A stretch of DNA of 64,000 nt, from NCBI GenBank assembly GCA_023159155.1, contig JAJNNX010000046.1, positions 417,306 to 481,305 on the forward strand, read 5' to 3'. The notes under the pieces were generated by a model. The model searched no databases. It was not told the origin of the DNA and saw nothing but the letters and a program-made list of their open reading frames with translations. Shown here piece after piece: positions 11,901 through 23,515 of this stretch. Each line of letters starts with the position of its first letter. The stretch's first letter is position 1. The translations under genes and the position numbers were made by a program. Source of the stretch: Ustulina deusta. Its lineage: Eukaryota > Ascomycota > Sordariomycetes > Xylariales > Xylariaceae.

Positions 11901-13842
11901 TTGCAGCACGAGTATCACCGGCGGTTCGTGCGCTTCGACATGGGGGGAGACTCTTCTGCCGCCTTCTGACGCGGCCACTCTACGAGGGTCTATGTGATGA
12001 CGAGGTAGAACGTGATGGAAAGAATCACCTACCTCGAAGCGAATGGCTCACCCTACGCCAAGGCGACTAGGTGAGCTCATTACCTGACCATCATCGATGC
12101 ACTGGGTCAGGCCTGCGGCATCAATTAAGCCCCTGGACCCTCGATAGGGGATCGGTGACTTGAAAAATTGACTGAGAGAATTTATTCTGGCCATCTTGGA
12201 GCTACGCGACCCAGCACGCTTGCGATAGTGATTGAACTGGCCCACCCTGGCGATGAATAATAGGCGGTTCCCCAGGCTCTGGGAAAGACGGGTAGACTCA
12301 TTCAGTGCCGGGACGTCGAAAGCCACTTTCAAGGGCAGCTTGATTGCTGGCCGAGCAGATCTTCTTCAAGTGACATGGCATCCATGCGTCGTAAACGTTC
12401 TTGATAGGCCGATACGAAGTGCACCCGGCCTTGCCATCAAGCAGCGCGATGTCAAGGTCCTGGAAAGGGTGACGCCCGCGCTTGGCATCCATCTCATCGA
12501 GCACTGGATCGACACTAGCCCGTCCATCAAACTGCCCCTGGTTGCGAGCCATGTTCCATCGCGGGGGCCTCGGTATTGTGCACTCTTCTCCGCTCGCGGG
12601 CTCTGGTTGCTTGGCATCGTGGTGGACGTTGCGGAGTCCGATGACTGCCGTCCGTCGCAGGAAGGACAAGGATCGCTTTCGTGGACGCTTTCGTGCTAGT
12701 GCGTGTGCCGTCTCGACCCCGGCGCGTTCGTGGGCGTCTGCACATCGGAACAACCCGTTCTTTGGGGACATTGGCCGTCTGGTCTCGAGTGGTTGGACCC
12801 GGGTGACGGGAGCGAACAAATCGAGGGCCCATGTGATCGCAGTGCGCCGGGAAGGGCTTGATGAACTTATGTGTTACGGGACTCCGACATGGCGGAAAAC
12901 GAGAGACCACAGAGAACTATTATGCGCCGGCATCTTGACCATGCAAAATCCTGGCTTGGTGGGGAGGCCGAATGTGTATGGTGCCTGGTGTTAGGTGGAC
13001 AAGAGAAAAGATAGGCACTGGGTGCAGGTGGAAGTGCTGAGCCCGGGTTGGGCACCCTCAGTAGGTACCTAGGTACTGTGGCTGGGAACAAGGGATTGTG
13101 GCTTAGCCTGCCACGCACGGGATTATATACCTCCTCTTTAGTCAGAACCATACTACCTCCTTGTACTGCAACAGCAATACTAGAATAAGAAAAATAAGAC
13201 TTGGGAGATTGTCCGCTGTAATATCGCGCATATCCCTGGTGCACTACAAATAGTTTGGCTTAAAGGTAAAAGTTACCTAGACTAATACCTACTATTATTG
13301 CCCTAACATTCCGATACAATACCTATAGTGTCTGTACACATAAGACAATTCCTAAACTTTGAACGAGGTGACTTAGCTATAGTTTAAATAGTTACCTATA
13401 GGCGGAGGTGTAGCTACATCACAATATACTAATAATAGGTAGGAATAACTAAACGACGAAATACTCATCCTAGCTAGCATGGCTACGTGATGGCTGTCAA
13501 CTATGGGTATGTAGTGTAGAGATCGGAGATCGTTGCTAATCCTTCTGCTTACTCTTCTGCTCATCCTTCTACGTATTCTGCTGAGGATTCTACTGATCCT
13601 CTGCAATAGAGAAGTGGTTGCCTAATCTAGAAGCGATCCCATAATCTAAAAGCGGCTGCCTGATTCCGGGGGGAAATGTTCGTGTAAGCACAATTTTGTA
13701 GCTATTTACAGTGCACTTAATAGAGCCCCATTTCCAGCTATAAATATCGTATCACATCTGTTAATTCTGTGTCCATATCCGGCTAATACGGTCAAAAATC
13801 CATTCACAACCTCTTTTTCGTCGGCGCTTCTACTGTCTAGCC
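8941..13842. other. 4.9-kb region without a supportable gene
   Basis: Holds the upstream region of the Fig1-like gene, a poly-A run near 9506-9518, and many short frames on both strands. The stretch 12050-12990 is GC-richer with overlapping frames on both strands of up to 173 codons, none recognisable; it may be a decayed gene. A short palindromic TAGGTACCTAGGTA-like motif lies near 13062-13077, and an imperfect TTCTGCT-type simple repeat near 13540-13600. Confidence 0.45.
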
Positions 13843-14702
13843 ATGAAGGTCCAGGCCACTGCCACTTTTCTATACGGTCTCGGGGCGGTCGTAGTCACCA
13901 CGGCCCAAGTTACTGGAGATCCCGATGGCATCAACCACTTTAAGTCGAATGGCCCATTCGCCCTACACGTGAAGGGCCATGCTCTGAACAGCTCAGTTGA
14001 CGGTAAGACGGATAATTTTGTTCTTATCTGTGTCAGCAGCTGTGATACTAACGTATGATTCTAGGCTATGTCAGCACCCTCCCGACATTTGAAACCCAGT
14101 GGCTTCTGCAGTACGAGCCCGGGAAATGTCCCCAGCCGGATAATTCCTCTTACCGCTTTTACTTCAACTATACAGGGGAGATGAAATCGCAAGATGCCGA
14201 GGCTGGATTCTTTGTCACGGACTATACAGTAGAAGAGACAAATAAATTTGGCTTCAAGGGCAAAGCTGTGTCCCTCCAATTTGATCTTAATACCAATGTT
14301 GGACTGGTGGTAATGGGTACGGGCACGGCTGCGCTGGCAGGGTTCAATGCGGAAAACAAAACGTTCCTCACTCATGTCATGGACGACTCGACTGCAGTCC
14401 CGGGTGAACGTCCTGTTTACAAGGATTACCGCTACTGTAAGCTAGAGCCGTTTCCACTTCGAACTCTCAGATCCTCCCCTTACATCAGAGCAAGCCAATG
14501 CTGTTAGATTAGGCTACAGGTTTGATGTTCACTATTCGGTTATTCATTAGGTGGTCTAAAACTAACAGGTTCTACAGATCACTGGGCCGTATGCTGGCAA
14601 GCATTTTCTAATGTCTACGCCCCTATTCTCTCCTGGGTGACGACGGGTCACCCTCATAATCCTACATGTGAACTAGTGGATCTGGTCAAAGTGACCCTGT
14701 AA
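13843..14702 (+). CDS. small secreted protein of unknown function
   Basis: Exons 13843-14002, 14065-14436, 14578-14702; 218 residues. The introns are 62 nt (GTAAGA..CTAG) and 141 nt (GTAAGC..ACAG); phases fit at both. The N-terminus (MKVQATATFLYGLGAVVVTT) is a signal peptide with cleavage expected around residue 21-23. The mature protein has three cysteines and three N-glycosylation sequons (NSS in the N-terminal part, NYT and NKT later). It has alternating beta-strand-like hydrophobic stretches such as VSLQFDLNTNVGLVVMG. The third exon encodes HWAVCWQAF and the final residues up to VKVTL. The second intron is longer than others here; the exon-3 join is my inference from reading-frame and residue continuity. 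I do not recognise the family. Possible roles are an extracellular or effector-like protein. Confidence 0.72.
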
Positions 14703-17381
14703 AATCCCATTACGGAAGGAAAGGAAATGATGGAAATTATAACCCACAGTGGTATTTTAACAGTACTAACTCGGGTCTAATATCGTTTCACGCCCTTAAT
14801 ATGCTACAACGCCTCTGCGAGTTAAGTAGATACAATAATAAGTGCAGAAATATCAATAATAAGCTTAATCTAACGATATTGTGATTCCTTTATTCCTTCT
14901 ACCAACATGCAGCAACCAACCCAACTATCTTGCCAACCTTGGAAAGATAACTGCGAGCCCACAATCGTGTGAATGGAACTACCTTCGTGACCATACCTTG
15001 CTCACTTGCCATTGCGTTTGTACCGCTTGCAACCTCCCGAGAAACACCTCACTCACTCACCTGGATGCCGCATAGCCCTGACCACCGCCCATAGGCGAGG
15101 AGTGTGAGGTGACTGAGATGGATTCGATAGTGTTTTCTGCTATCTCTACTTCGCTATCTAGGCGCTGCCGCCCAATTTTTCTCTTCCGTCTATAAGCTAA
15201 CATTGCGAAAGGCCAAGCATTAAAAGAGGGTATGCAGTGGATAGGCACGGCGCGCCCGACGACCTTTCATAGCATTGCGCACGTATATGTGGCAGGCAGA
15301 TTAAAAGCCATAGAGAGGCGTACGTCTTCGCGTACGATACGCCGACCTGTTATGTACGCTTGTACTAGCGGTAGCAAGGCTGACGTGGGAAATGGATTGG
15401 GAGAGAACAAGATCAGAATGCGATAGATCGGCGACATGGATGATGATTCACTCTTTTGCGAATAATAATTATTAGAAATAAGAAAGGAAGATCGAACATG
15501 GCTAAATAACCGGATAGCTCACCAAGTCCTATGCCCCTCGGGAGGCTTAGAATGGCTGCTACGCAGCGTTCCTCACGATGTTAAACACGTGATGTAGATC
15601 TTGTTGTTGTTGAACCCAAATAGTAAAACAAGAGATCGTTCATGAAAGTCTGGAATGACATAACAAGACTATAAGAGACTAAAATGAAGTTAGTGAGTTC
15701 TAGCTGGTGTAGATAGGAGTACTACACGTATTGTTTTACCATTAGCCATGTTGTAAGTGCACTCTTCAACAGCTTGGGTAACTTGATCGGTTTTCTTGAT
15801 CTATCGGCGCTCAATATGGATCTCGCTGATGTCATTGGAGGCATGCATTTCCTGGCTAGCTTGCTCGAAAATGCACATTCGGAAAGGATCTAGTTGTTGG
15901 ACTGCACACTGCACAGCTCTATTTCGGTGAGCAAGGCGAGATGATTAAGATTCCACCAGGTCAGTGTTGAGCATGCAAGTGGGATGGCTGAAACAACAAG
16001 ACACTGCCCATGTTACCGCCAACTAATATAGTTTGAGAAGCCATCCATAAGGTAGCAGAAGTACCTAACATAGTGCGCTCGTTACCGTATCTAGTAGATG
16101 CTTTGGCGTTACTTGATATAACCGCCTTTGGGGTTGGCACTGCGATAAAAACGGACGACTGCTGACCCTCCGGTCCCGGAGCCGAATGACAGGTCCAAAC
16201 TAAACTCATCCTGCCTCTGATACTTGTGGTCCGCTCCAATAGACTCAAGAACTGATCAGCCGGACCGTGTCCACTCACCACCCACCAATCGGCTGGAAGT
16301 TCTAGCGCCCGAGGACAACCCTAGAATAGTGGGCAGGTTGGGGAAGGCACAGTCAGATTCCCACTGTATTTAGCTGGCAACTGTAACGGCTAGAACCCCT
16401 CCATTGACAATACAACATCTTTTCCACTTTGAGACCAACTTCTTAGAATAAGCGCTTTGCGCCTTGGACTCGAGCTAGGCTAGGGCGAATGGAGCGACGT
16501 GTAGGTAAGTAGAAATACCGAGCAGAGGTATTTTCTGACCATCATTGCCCGGAAAAAACAAGGATCTAACGCGCCACGACGCGCTGTTTGTACGACAACC
16601 GCGTCTTGTAATCCCGGTCAACACTGGCGGCGACGCGTACATAGTGGCATACACAAACCTCGTGTCGTCTTAGCACGGCTTTGTATTGAGAGACGCGGTG
16701 TCGCTCTGTTTCACCTTGGAACATAATGCTCCTTAATTGCACGAACATGTCTTCCCTTATTGTTTAGGCAATATGGTGAATCCGGCCAGGTCATTCTTAC
16801 AGACCAAATCACACCAAGGTAGCTAGTCCAGTGGGCATGTAATGGCTTACCCGAAGCGGAATATGATACCTAGCGAAGGGTTGTTATCAGTACCTTTTGC
16901 TGTGCAGAACTATCTCATTTGGGCTTAAGGTGCAGTGCGCGGCAAATATTACAACAAGTGAATATATGTAAAAATAGCGAAGTTGCCTTACACATGGTCC
17001 GGCGAGTACATCATTATCTTGGTAGGTGCAAGATAGCTAGTTTCGCCTCACAAGGGCCCCAAATATATTATAGGCACAGCTTTCACGAAATTACAGATGT
17101 TGTAAATAGGAGTGAAAAAAAGTGCTCATCCGATAAGTTTGTTGTTTTAGCTTTTAAACCCCCCATCCCCGCCCCAAAATAAAAAACCACTACATGCGTA
17201 GAGAGTCATCGCACATTACTTGCTCAATTTAGGCATTCAATATAAAGTCCAACTCGAACTAAAAGATGGAGACCTAGATTAAAAAGATTCCAGTCTTAAT
17301 TTAAACTAGAGTTCATCGCTATTGTGAAGAGTGCTCTTTGCTTCAGGCAAACCATACCTCCTCGAGCCGAATTGTTGCGCA
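14703..17381. other. intergenic, no gene recognised
   Basis: About 2.7 kb with short unsupported frames only. The longest, on the minus strand at 15961-16281, has 106 codons and no recognisable motif. No RNA gene or repeat seen. Confidence 0.45.
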
Positions 17382-19272
17382 TTAATTTTGCGTTAGGCAT
17401 TTATCGGCATCATCGCCTAGAGGGGATGTAACGTTGCGAGATTGATTTTGTAATGGACAATGGCCGGTATTTTCATCTCGAGGAGCCATTAATTTAAGGC
17501 GACCGAGTTGCTCACTCAACGACGCGGCATTGATCCGAACTTCATCATTTGGTTCCAGGGCTTTGCCGACGATGTGCCCCAACTCTGTATCTTCCTGCGA
17601 CAGAAACTCCACTCGTGCCCTTTTAATGATTTTGAGCCATTCATTCATTTTCCCCATAGCTAGTTCGTGGGACTCCGAAGAAGTCCCCTCGGGATTGATA
17701 TCTGCAATCCGCCAGCCTTCATGGAGTCTCTCGGGCAAAGTGATCCGTCTGAGCAACCATAGCATGGTAACTCCAAGATCCCAAATATCAGCCTCTGGCC
17801 CTCCAAGCCTGCGATCTCTTATGTATTCAGGTGGCAGGTACCATGGAGTGCCACAGCCCCTGCTCGCGACCGAATTTCCAACCCGAAAACTCAGGCCAAA
17901 ATCGATCAAAACCGCCCCTCTCGAATTATTGTACAGTACATTGGCTGGCTTGATATCACCGTGTACAATCTCTTTACTATGTATGTGTGAAAGCGCCGAA
18001 GCTAAATCCGCCATAATTCTCAGCGCATCTGCTTGTGTTCCTATGAAGTATGAGCCGGGGTCGACCTGGCGCGACAGCGCCCTAGCATCGACATGCTCAA
18101 GGTATAGGCTATGAAAGCGGGCATCCATTCCCAACAATTTTACGATAGAGGGCTGCATCGGGCGAATTAGCATCGAGTTTAAGGGGCAACTACAGCTATT
18201 TGGTGCTTACGTGATTAAAAGAGGCGTGAATAGTGTATTCGTGTACGCAGCGCTTGGCGGCCCGGACGACAGACTTTTTTTCGCGGCCGATGGTCTTCAC
18301 CACCTTCACAACAATATCTCTAATAGGATCCGATGAGTGGTTCGCTCGCCAAATAGCGCTTTGTTCATTCTCAAAAATAGTACCGAGATGCGTGAGCCAG
18401 TATCCTTGCTCGGGTGATCCGACAAGTATCTTCATTCCTTTCTCGAGTTTGGCCAAGGCATTGTTGTTTGGCACCACCGGCGGCGATTTTGTCAGACGAG
18501 CGACTCGGTCATCGGATACTCTGATTCTCTTGGATGGGTTTTCATCTGTTGAAGCGACGCGTTTAACGGGTGAGCTGTGGGTAGTCAGCCAGTTCTCACG
18601 ATTCAACACTTGGACCTCGACCAGAGACTCGCCGTCGAAAGTAAGATCCCAAATTCCCACGGAAAGAGATACCGCTTCGGATGGGAGTACCGGATACACC
18701 ATCTCCCTCCCAAACTTTCCGGCAGAGAAAGGCCGCAAAGAGTGGTTAGAAAAAACAACAGAATCGTTTGCAGGGTCAAAAAAGAAACAACAAAATGCGT
18801 CGAGGTATCTAGTAGTACATCCGATCTCTTCGGAGCCTGGCGCAATAACGAGGACTCTAGCCGAGCCTGGTTTGCGATCCATTTTCACATCGACCCACGG
18901 TCCAAATTGCCTTGTGCCATTATACGGAGTAACATGGAAACCTTTAACCTTGGGATACAAAAGAACGCGGGCGCCCTCAAGCTGTGAGGGTTTCGGATCT
19001 TGATTCAACTTGGACCAATCTAGAGTTTCGCTTGGTTGGGCTACCCTGGGAGAGGTTTCAAGCCGGGCCTCAACGTATCCTGGAGGAAATGCTTGTGTAG
19101 CCTCTTGACTATCATCGGCCGGTAGATCTCTTGGGGACTGCGGCACTAAATCGTTGGTCATGTTATTAGCCGGTACTAGCAGTGAGCTGAGATATTTGGT
19201 GAACGGAGGGTCGAAGGATAATGCGCGGATTTCGTGGTGCCCGCCTCGCACGAGGAGGAGCCCCGGTGTCAT
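17382..19272 (-). CDS. serine/threonine protein kinase with long uncharacterised N-terminal region
   Basis: Exons 18211-19272 and 17382-18152 (minus strand), 58-nt intron (GTAAGC..GCAG), phase 0; 610 residues. The splice restores the kinase motif HPSIVKLLG across the junction. Kinase landmarks in order: beta-3 Lys323 (IVVKVVK), alpha-C Glu345, catalytic loop HGDIKPANVL (His418, Asp420, Lys422, Asn425), DFG at 438-440, PPE at 461-463, and D476-I-W-D-L-G. HGD replaces the common HRD, but the Asp and Lys are kept, so it should be active. The glycine-rich loop is weak (GTIFENEQSAIW). Residues 1-290 contain no domain I can name; a segment around RVLVIAPGSEEIGCT and VVFSNHSL could be a divergent beta-sandwich (FHA-like), which is only a guess. 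It is divergent from the next gene, with 490 bp between starts. Confidence 0.88.
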
Positions 19273-19762
19273 GAGGCCACCCTTTCAATATATGTGCCAG
19301 ATCGCATAGTCATCAACGTGACACTATTAACGCAAGGGAGAGCCCTGTGCTACATATAGCCGCTACTAACATTGACAATTACCCTCAGGGGCGCCTGTAG
19401 TAGTCCGTCTCGGGGCCTGTTTCCTAGTCGAACCAATTATTCATAAGACTCAGAGCCAACCAGCGAATTATGCTGAGGATCTTGTTCTCCGCCCTGTATT
19501 ACATCGGGCGGCGGACGGCAAAATTCCCCATGTTAGAAGCTGATAGCCAATGGCTTCAAGGAACGACTTGTCTCACGAAGCCCCATAAAAAGGCACGAGC
19601 CAAGTAGACATCGCTCATCGGGTCAAGACATTGTGCCCTGAAGCTGTCCGACTTTTCTCCTCCTAGCTTCCTCATCTCTTACGCGAGCTCGAGGCCCTTC
19701 ATCACCACTTTGCCCTCTTCGACTTGTTACCAGTCTTGTTGTCTCTGCTACAATATTTAAGT
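19273..19762. promoter_or_regulatory. shared divergent promoter region of kinase and 299-aa gene
   Basis: The two genes are transcribed away from each other with 490 bp between start codons. The region includes pyrimidine-rich stretches (around 19650-19735) just before the plus-strand gene. No specific operator was identified; the inference rests on gene orientation. Confidence 0.5.
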
Positions 19763-20662
19763 ATGAGTTGGCGAGTGGTTCCCACCATCGAAAACCACAT
19801 TAAACTTCACACACCCGACCTTAGCTGCGAACGTGAGGAATGGGAATGGCCATTCTCGAAGTTCGGTTTCCCGAACCCCGATGTTCTCTTCAACGACTTG
19901 CACGCTGAATACAATTCAATTCGGTGTGCAATTCAAGACCCCTACGGCTGGTATTTTGATGTTTGCGAAATAGCCAAACTTGCAGACAACCGGGAACAGT
20001 TTTTGGGCCTCCTCAGAAAGCGACAAGGCGAACGTTTCGCAGAGCTTCAAAAATCATGGCATAAGATAACAACGCTCCTGATTGCGGAGCCTGATCGATG
20101 GGATACCCCGCGGAAAAGCAGCGACTTATGGATGCGTTTCATACGGATTTCTCGAAATTTCTCATATGACACGTTTATTGCATACTTTGGCGCGTATGTC
20201 AAAGACCAAGCTGAGCCCAGCACGTCTAAAACCCCTATCGAGCCAGAATTATCCGACGAATTCAAGAGGCAACAAGAACAGATGAGGCTCGAAATCGAGG
20301 GGCAAGCCAATACAGTCGAGACGAGGCCTGAGAACCCCCGTGTACGGTCCTCGCCGGATTCCACGCTTGAGTTTAGGATGCAACAAGGAGAGATTGGGCT
20401 TGACATAGAGGAACACGCCAGTACAGGCGATACGTGGCCGGAGCGGACTCGTCCAAAACCCGACAGGATAGATAGAGCCACACAGACGACGGCACCTAGA
20501 ACAAGGAGGACAGCAGCAGCAAAACGGCAGTCGGGCCAAGCAGCCGAAAGTCTGAACAAAGTAGTAAAGCGGCAAATACGGCGAAGTAAGCCTGCGACAA
20601 GAAACCCACAAGGTCTGCGGAGAAGTGCTCGTTTACAGGAGCGAGCAGCACGCGGAAGCTAG
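19763..20662 (+). CDS. conserved-looking hypothetical protein with basic C-terminal tail and internal duplication
   Basis: Single exon of 299 residues. I take the first ATG (MSWRVVPTIENHIKL); the open frame extends 13 codons further but only from a TTG. Residues 1-150 look globular (WEWPFSKFGFPNPDVLF, DPYGWYFDVCEIAKLADNR). Residues 165-193 and 202-230 are an imperfect duplication: DEFKRQQEQMRLEIE against LEFRMQQGEIGLDIEE, each followed by a T-rich, P-rich stretch ending near EN/ER-PR/TR. The last 70 residues are strongly basic (RRTAAAKRQSGQ, then RRSKPATRNPQGLRRSARL), suggesting nuclear localisation or nucleic-acid binding. No known domain recognised. Its divergent neighbour is a protein kinase; co-regulation is plausible but unproven. 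Confidence 0.75.
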   Translation: MSWRVVPTIENHIKLHTPDLSCEREEWEWPFSKFGFPNPDVLFNDLHAEYNSIRCAIQDPYGWYFDVCEIAKLADNREQFLGLLRKRQGERFAELQKSWHKITTLLIAEPDRWDTPRKSSDLWMRFIRISRNFSYDTFIAYFGAYVKDQAEPSTSKTPIEPELSDEFKRQQEQMRLEIEGQANTVETRPENPRVRSSPDSTLEFRMQQGEIGLDIEEHASTGDTWPERTRPKPDRIDRATQTTAPRTRRTAAAKRQSGQAAESLNKVVKRQIRRSKPATRNPQGLRRSARLQERAARGS

Positions 20663-21552
20663 TGAGAATCCAACGCACAGATCGGAGCAGTAGGCGATAT
20701 GAATTCTTGGGTAGACCCGGTGTCAATGTGGGCATTTAATCTCTCTTTCATGTCACTAAAGGTCACGGGAGTTGATGTCGCAATAGTTAGCGCTCTGTTC
20801 CAATCCTTCGAACCTGATTGAGATGCACTCGGAAGTTGCCTAGCATCTAATGTGTATATACTTTTGTTGAAAGATACCATGAGGTTTTTGGGGAGGTGGT
20901 GAAAATATGTGGGCGAATTGGTTAGAAGAGTCTTAGCTCTATGGCCTGGACCTTTGGTCCTCCCCGTGAGTGGCAGCTCTGGTTCTCGGCATGCGAGAGA
21001 GGCCTAAAGAGGTAGAGTCAGCCAGATCATGACCGTCTCGATGGAGGGAAACGTTCCCATACTCTCTTCACCAATTTCGTGTTACCAATGGAAAAACTCA
21101 TGGCCCCATCACCGTTACCCCAATCGAGGGCTCACCACAAACTCTCAAGATAAGCCAGCCACCAGCGGCGGTTAACCCTCCAGCGCAGCCTTTCACGAGA
21201 TGGGAGGTTCGCTATCTTCATCGTCATGCAGAGACAACAGCGAATACCTAAAACTAACAATCACGCTCGAATGTCTGGAGAGTTTTTCTGGCGCGCTTTG
21301 CAGCTAGCGCTTTTGCGACGGTGTCAACCGTCAGGTTTGATTTGTCAGATTGATGATGACACCTGGCCTGAACCCTCAACCCAGCAACACTCGGGAGGCG
21401 GTTCCATAGTGCTGTCGTGGCTCCGGACCAGCCCAATGCAAATACGGCCTTCATCGACTCCATGAGATATCACAACGTACGGTCTTGTAATTTTCTGTCA
21501 CGAGCTCGCTGCTCTTTCCCAGCAAGTCACCTTCAATTCTCGCTCACTCACA
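20663..21552. other. intergenic, no gene recognised
   Basis: About 0.9 kb. Short frames only, including one of 73 codons at 20659-20880 (-) starting with ATG that overlaps the end of the preceding gene and shows no motif. The last 60 bp before the cupin start are pyrimidine-rich, as expected of a fungal 5' leader. Confidence 0.5.
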
Positions 21553-22287
21553 ATGAACTCGGTCATCACGCGCCCAATCCCCGCGTCGGTAACATTTGAC
21601 CTCACCCACCCAGCACACACAACCATCACCCTGCCGCCGGGCTCGATCTGGTCTTCCGGTCTGCACTTCCACACCTCCCACGATGAGTACTTGGTCGTGC
21701 AGCGCGGGTCCGTGCGCGTCCGCCGCGACTCGCAAGTGCAGACTGTAACCGTCCGTCCCGGCGATGCCCACATTGAGATCAGCATCCCGCGCGGCGCGTG
21801 GCACGAGTGGGGGCGTGCCCCGACTGACTCCACAGACTCCGACTGCAACCTCGACCAAGAGGAGGTCGTGGTGGTCGAGCGCACGGACCCCGCCGACGGC
21901 GAAAAGAACGTCTTCTTCTGGAACCTCAATGGTGTCATCCTGCAGCAGCCGCCGCGGTGGCTGCCAACGAGGAGACTGTGGGGGTGGTGGGTGACACTGC
22001 AACTGTTTGTCATCTTTGCCGAGCTGGACAACGTGCCGGTGATGTTAGATGTGAAGGGATTGTTGGCACGGGCGCGATTGGAGGGCGTTGCGCACCAGCT
22101 GATGAGTGAGGCGTGGATAGAGCAGTGGGCGAGGGGCGCGGACGAGAGTTGGTCACGGCTTGTGCTTTGGGCGGCGTATTTGGTCGGGCGAGTGCTAGGC
22201 ATGAAGGCCGTACGGCGCGAATTCACGCCGGAGGAGGTGTACAGGCGGTGGGCGACAAACAGGGAGTGGCAGGGGAAGGAATTGTGA
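21553..22287 (+). CDS. cupin-domain protein with hydrophobic C-terminal region
   Basis: Single exon, 244 residues, ATG preceded by a CT-rich, CACTCACA leader. Residues about 20-90 form a cupin barrel: metal-binding motif 1 is H38-x-H40-(4)-E45, and motif 2 is P79-x-G81-x-x-H84. The spacing fits a metal-dependent cupin. The C-terminal half is not cupin: it holds hydrophobic stretches around LWGWWVTLQLFVIFAEL and SRLVLWAAYLVGRVLGM that might contact a membrane. The coding region is GC-rich compared with its flanks. Enzyme activity cannot be assigned: cupins include dioxygenases, isomerases and binding proteins. I see no pathway partners nearby. Confidence 0.85.
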   Translation: MNSVITRPIPASVTFDLTHPAHTTITLPPGSIWSSGLHFHTSHDEYLVVQRGSVRVRRDSQVQTVTVRPGDAHIEISIPRGAWHEWGRAPTDSTDSDCNLDQEEVVVVERTDPADGEKNVFFWNLNGVILQQPPRWLPTRRLWGWWVTLQLFVIFAELDNVPVMLDVKGLLARARLEGVAHQLMSEAWIEQWARGADESWSRLVLWAAYLVGRVLGMKAVRREFTPEEVYRRWATNREWQGKEL

Positions 22288-23515
22288 GAGTAAAGGGGAT
22301 CGCACGACACGGAACTCGCGAAGGCATGTTCTTCAAGGCTTCATTGCTGTAGGGTGAACTCGGACTCTAGCTAGAGTACTTTATTGCCAAGCTGATGTAT
22401 ACAGATCTTTTTGTTCAATAGTTGGATATTACAAGAACGGTACTTCTGGCTAGGTAGCCTTGTAGTATAGCCAATGAGGGCACAATCTCGATGATGGCTA
22501 TTTTATACCTGATATCCTCTAATAAGGGCAACATACAACGAAAACACTGCAACCGGCGTGCTGTTGACGTAAAAGTATCTTGCATCACCCACAAACTGTC
22601 CGCCGGTGTTCGAGTTGTCGACGCACTTCGTTTTCAAGAGGGCCCAATGTGTCAAACGGAATGCAATCTGGGTATCGAAGGGTTCTTGACTGGGGCAACT
22701 ACTCCGGTAAAGAAATGTGTTCGGAATCAATCCGGAGTGTCAGAAATTCTGCGTGGATTCACGACCGAGGAGGGCACTATTGCACCGTTAAACAGCGTTA
22801 GCGATAAAATGGGTTTAGGTTCCTCTCCGATATTAGTTCTTCCTTTTCGAAAACCCGAGGCGCCTAGCTTTCTTTGCCGTTTCCGGCTATCAGCCCAATT
22901 CTTGGAGGTCGTCGTTAATCATCACAACGCCTCAGCTTCGCATTGCTAGTGCATCATAAGGTGGCATCCCTCTAGGTGGAATTGGAGCACGCATTCTATT
23001 GTTAGTAGGCTGCTTCTCGCAGACTTTCTCATTATATCTACACATAGGGCATATTTACATGAACGGTATAGTGTTTGCTAAACCCAGCGCATAGGGTCCA
23101 ATGAAAGCCCATGTTGTCTTGGCATTTGGGTGGGGCCCGTCAAAGCCGGTATAGAAGTCTCCACATAAATCCTGGGGGAGTAGGGGAGGAGGTAGGTTAC
23201 TCTACAAGCCTGGATACTGGATGACGGGAGGGACAAAGCCCGTTTATACACCATGCACTCGCTACGCAGCCACCAACATCGACCCTAAAGTCTTACTGCA
23301 TAATATTATTACTAGCAACAATTATATCACGATAGAAGTCCCAATCTGCGCATCTTCTCCCTTGGGCACCTTACCCCTCTTTTGACAACAAAGCAGCTTA
23401 ATAATAAGACACCCCCGACTACAACTACCCCTTTTCGCGACCTGCTTTGGCACTAGAATCCATTAGTCGACTTATTTAACGCATCGTTCTCGGTGGTCCT
23501 ATCTGACGCACAACG
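22288..23515. other. intergenic, no gene recognised
   Basis: About 1.2 kb. A plus-strand frame of 152 codons (22491-22949) overlaps a minus-strand frame of 75 codons (22503-22730); neither has recognisable motifs or start context. The last 100 bp are a T/C-rich leader to the acetyltransferase gene. Confidence 0.45.

Noticed and set aside
12048..12994. Overlapping frames of 94-173 codons on both strands in a GC-richer stretch
   Set aside because: No recognisable motif in any frame, all strands equally open, and no splice model gives a convincing protein; noted only as possible relic.
15961..16281. 106-codon minus-strand frame
   Set aside because: No domain, no signal peptide, no splice partners; chance frame is the simplest explanation.
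20047..20611. Antisense frames of up to 170 codons over the 299-aa gene
   Set aside because: Shadows of the sense coding sequence; no independent features.
22491..22949. Plus-strand frame of 152 codons and opposing minus-strand frame at 22503-22730
   Set aside because: No motif, no signal peptide, and frames of this length are expected by chance in balanced-composition DNA of this extent.
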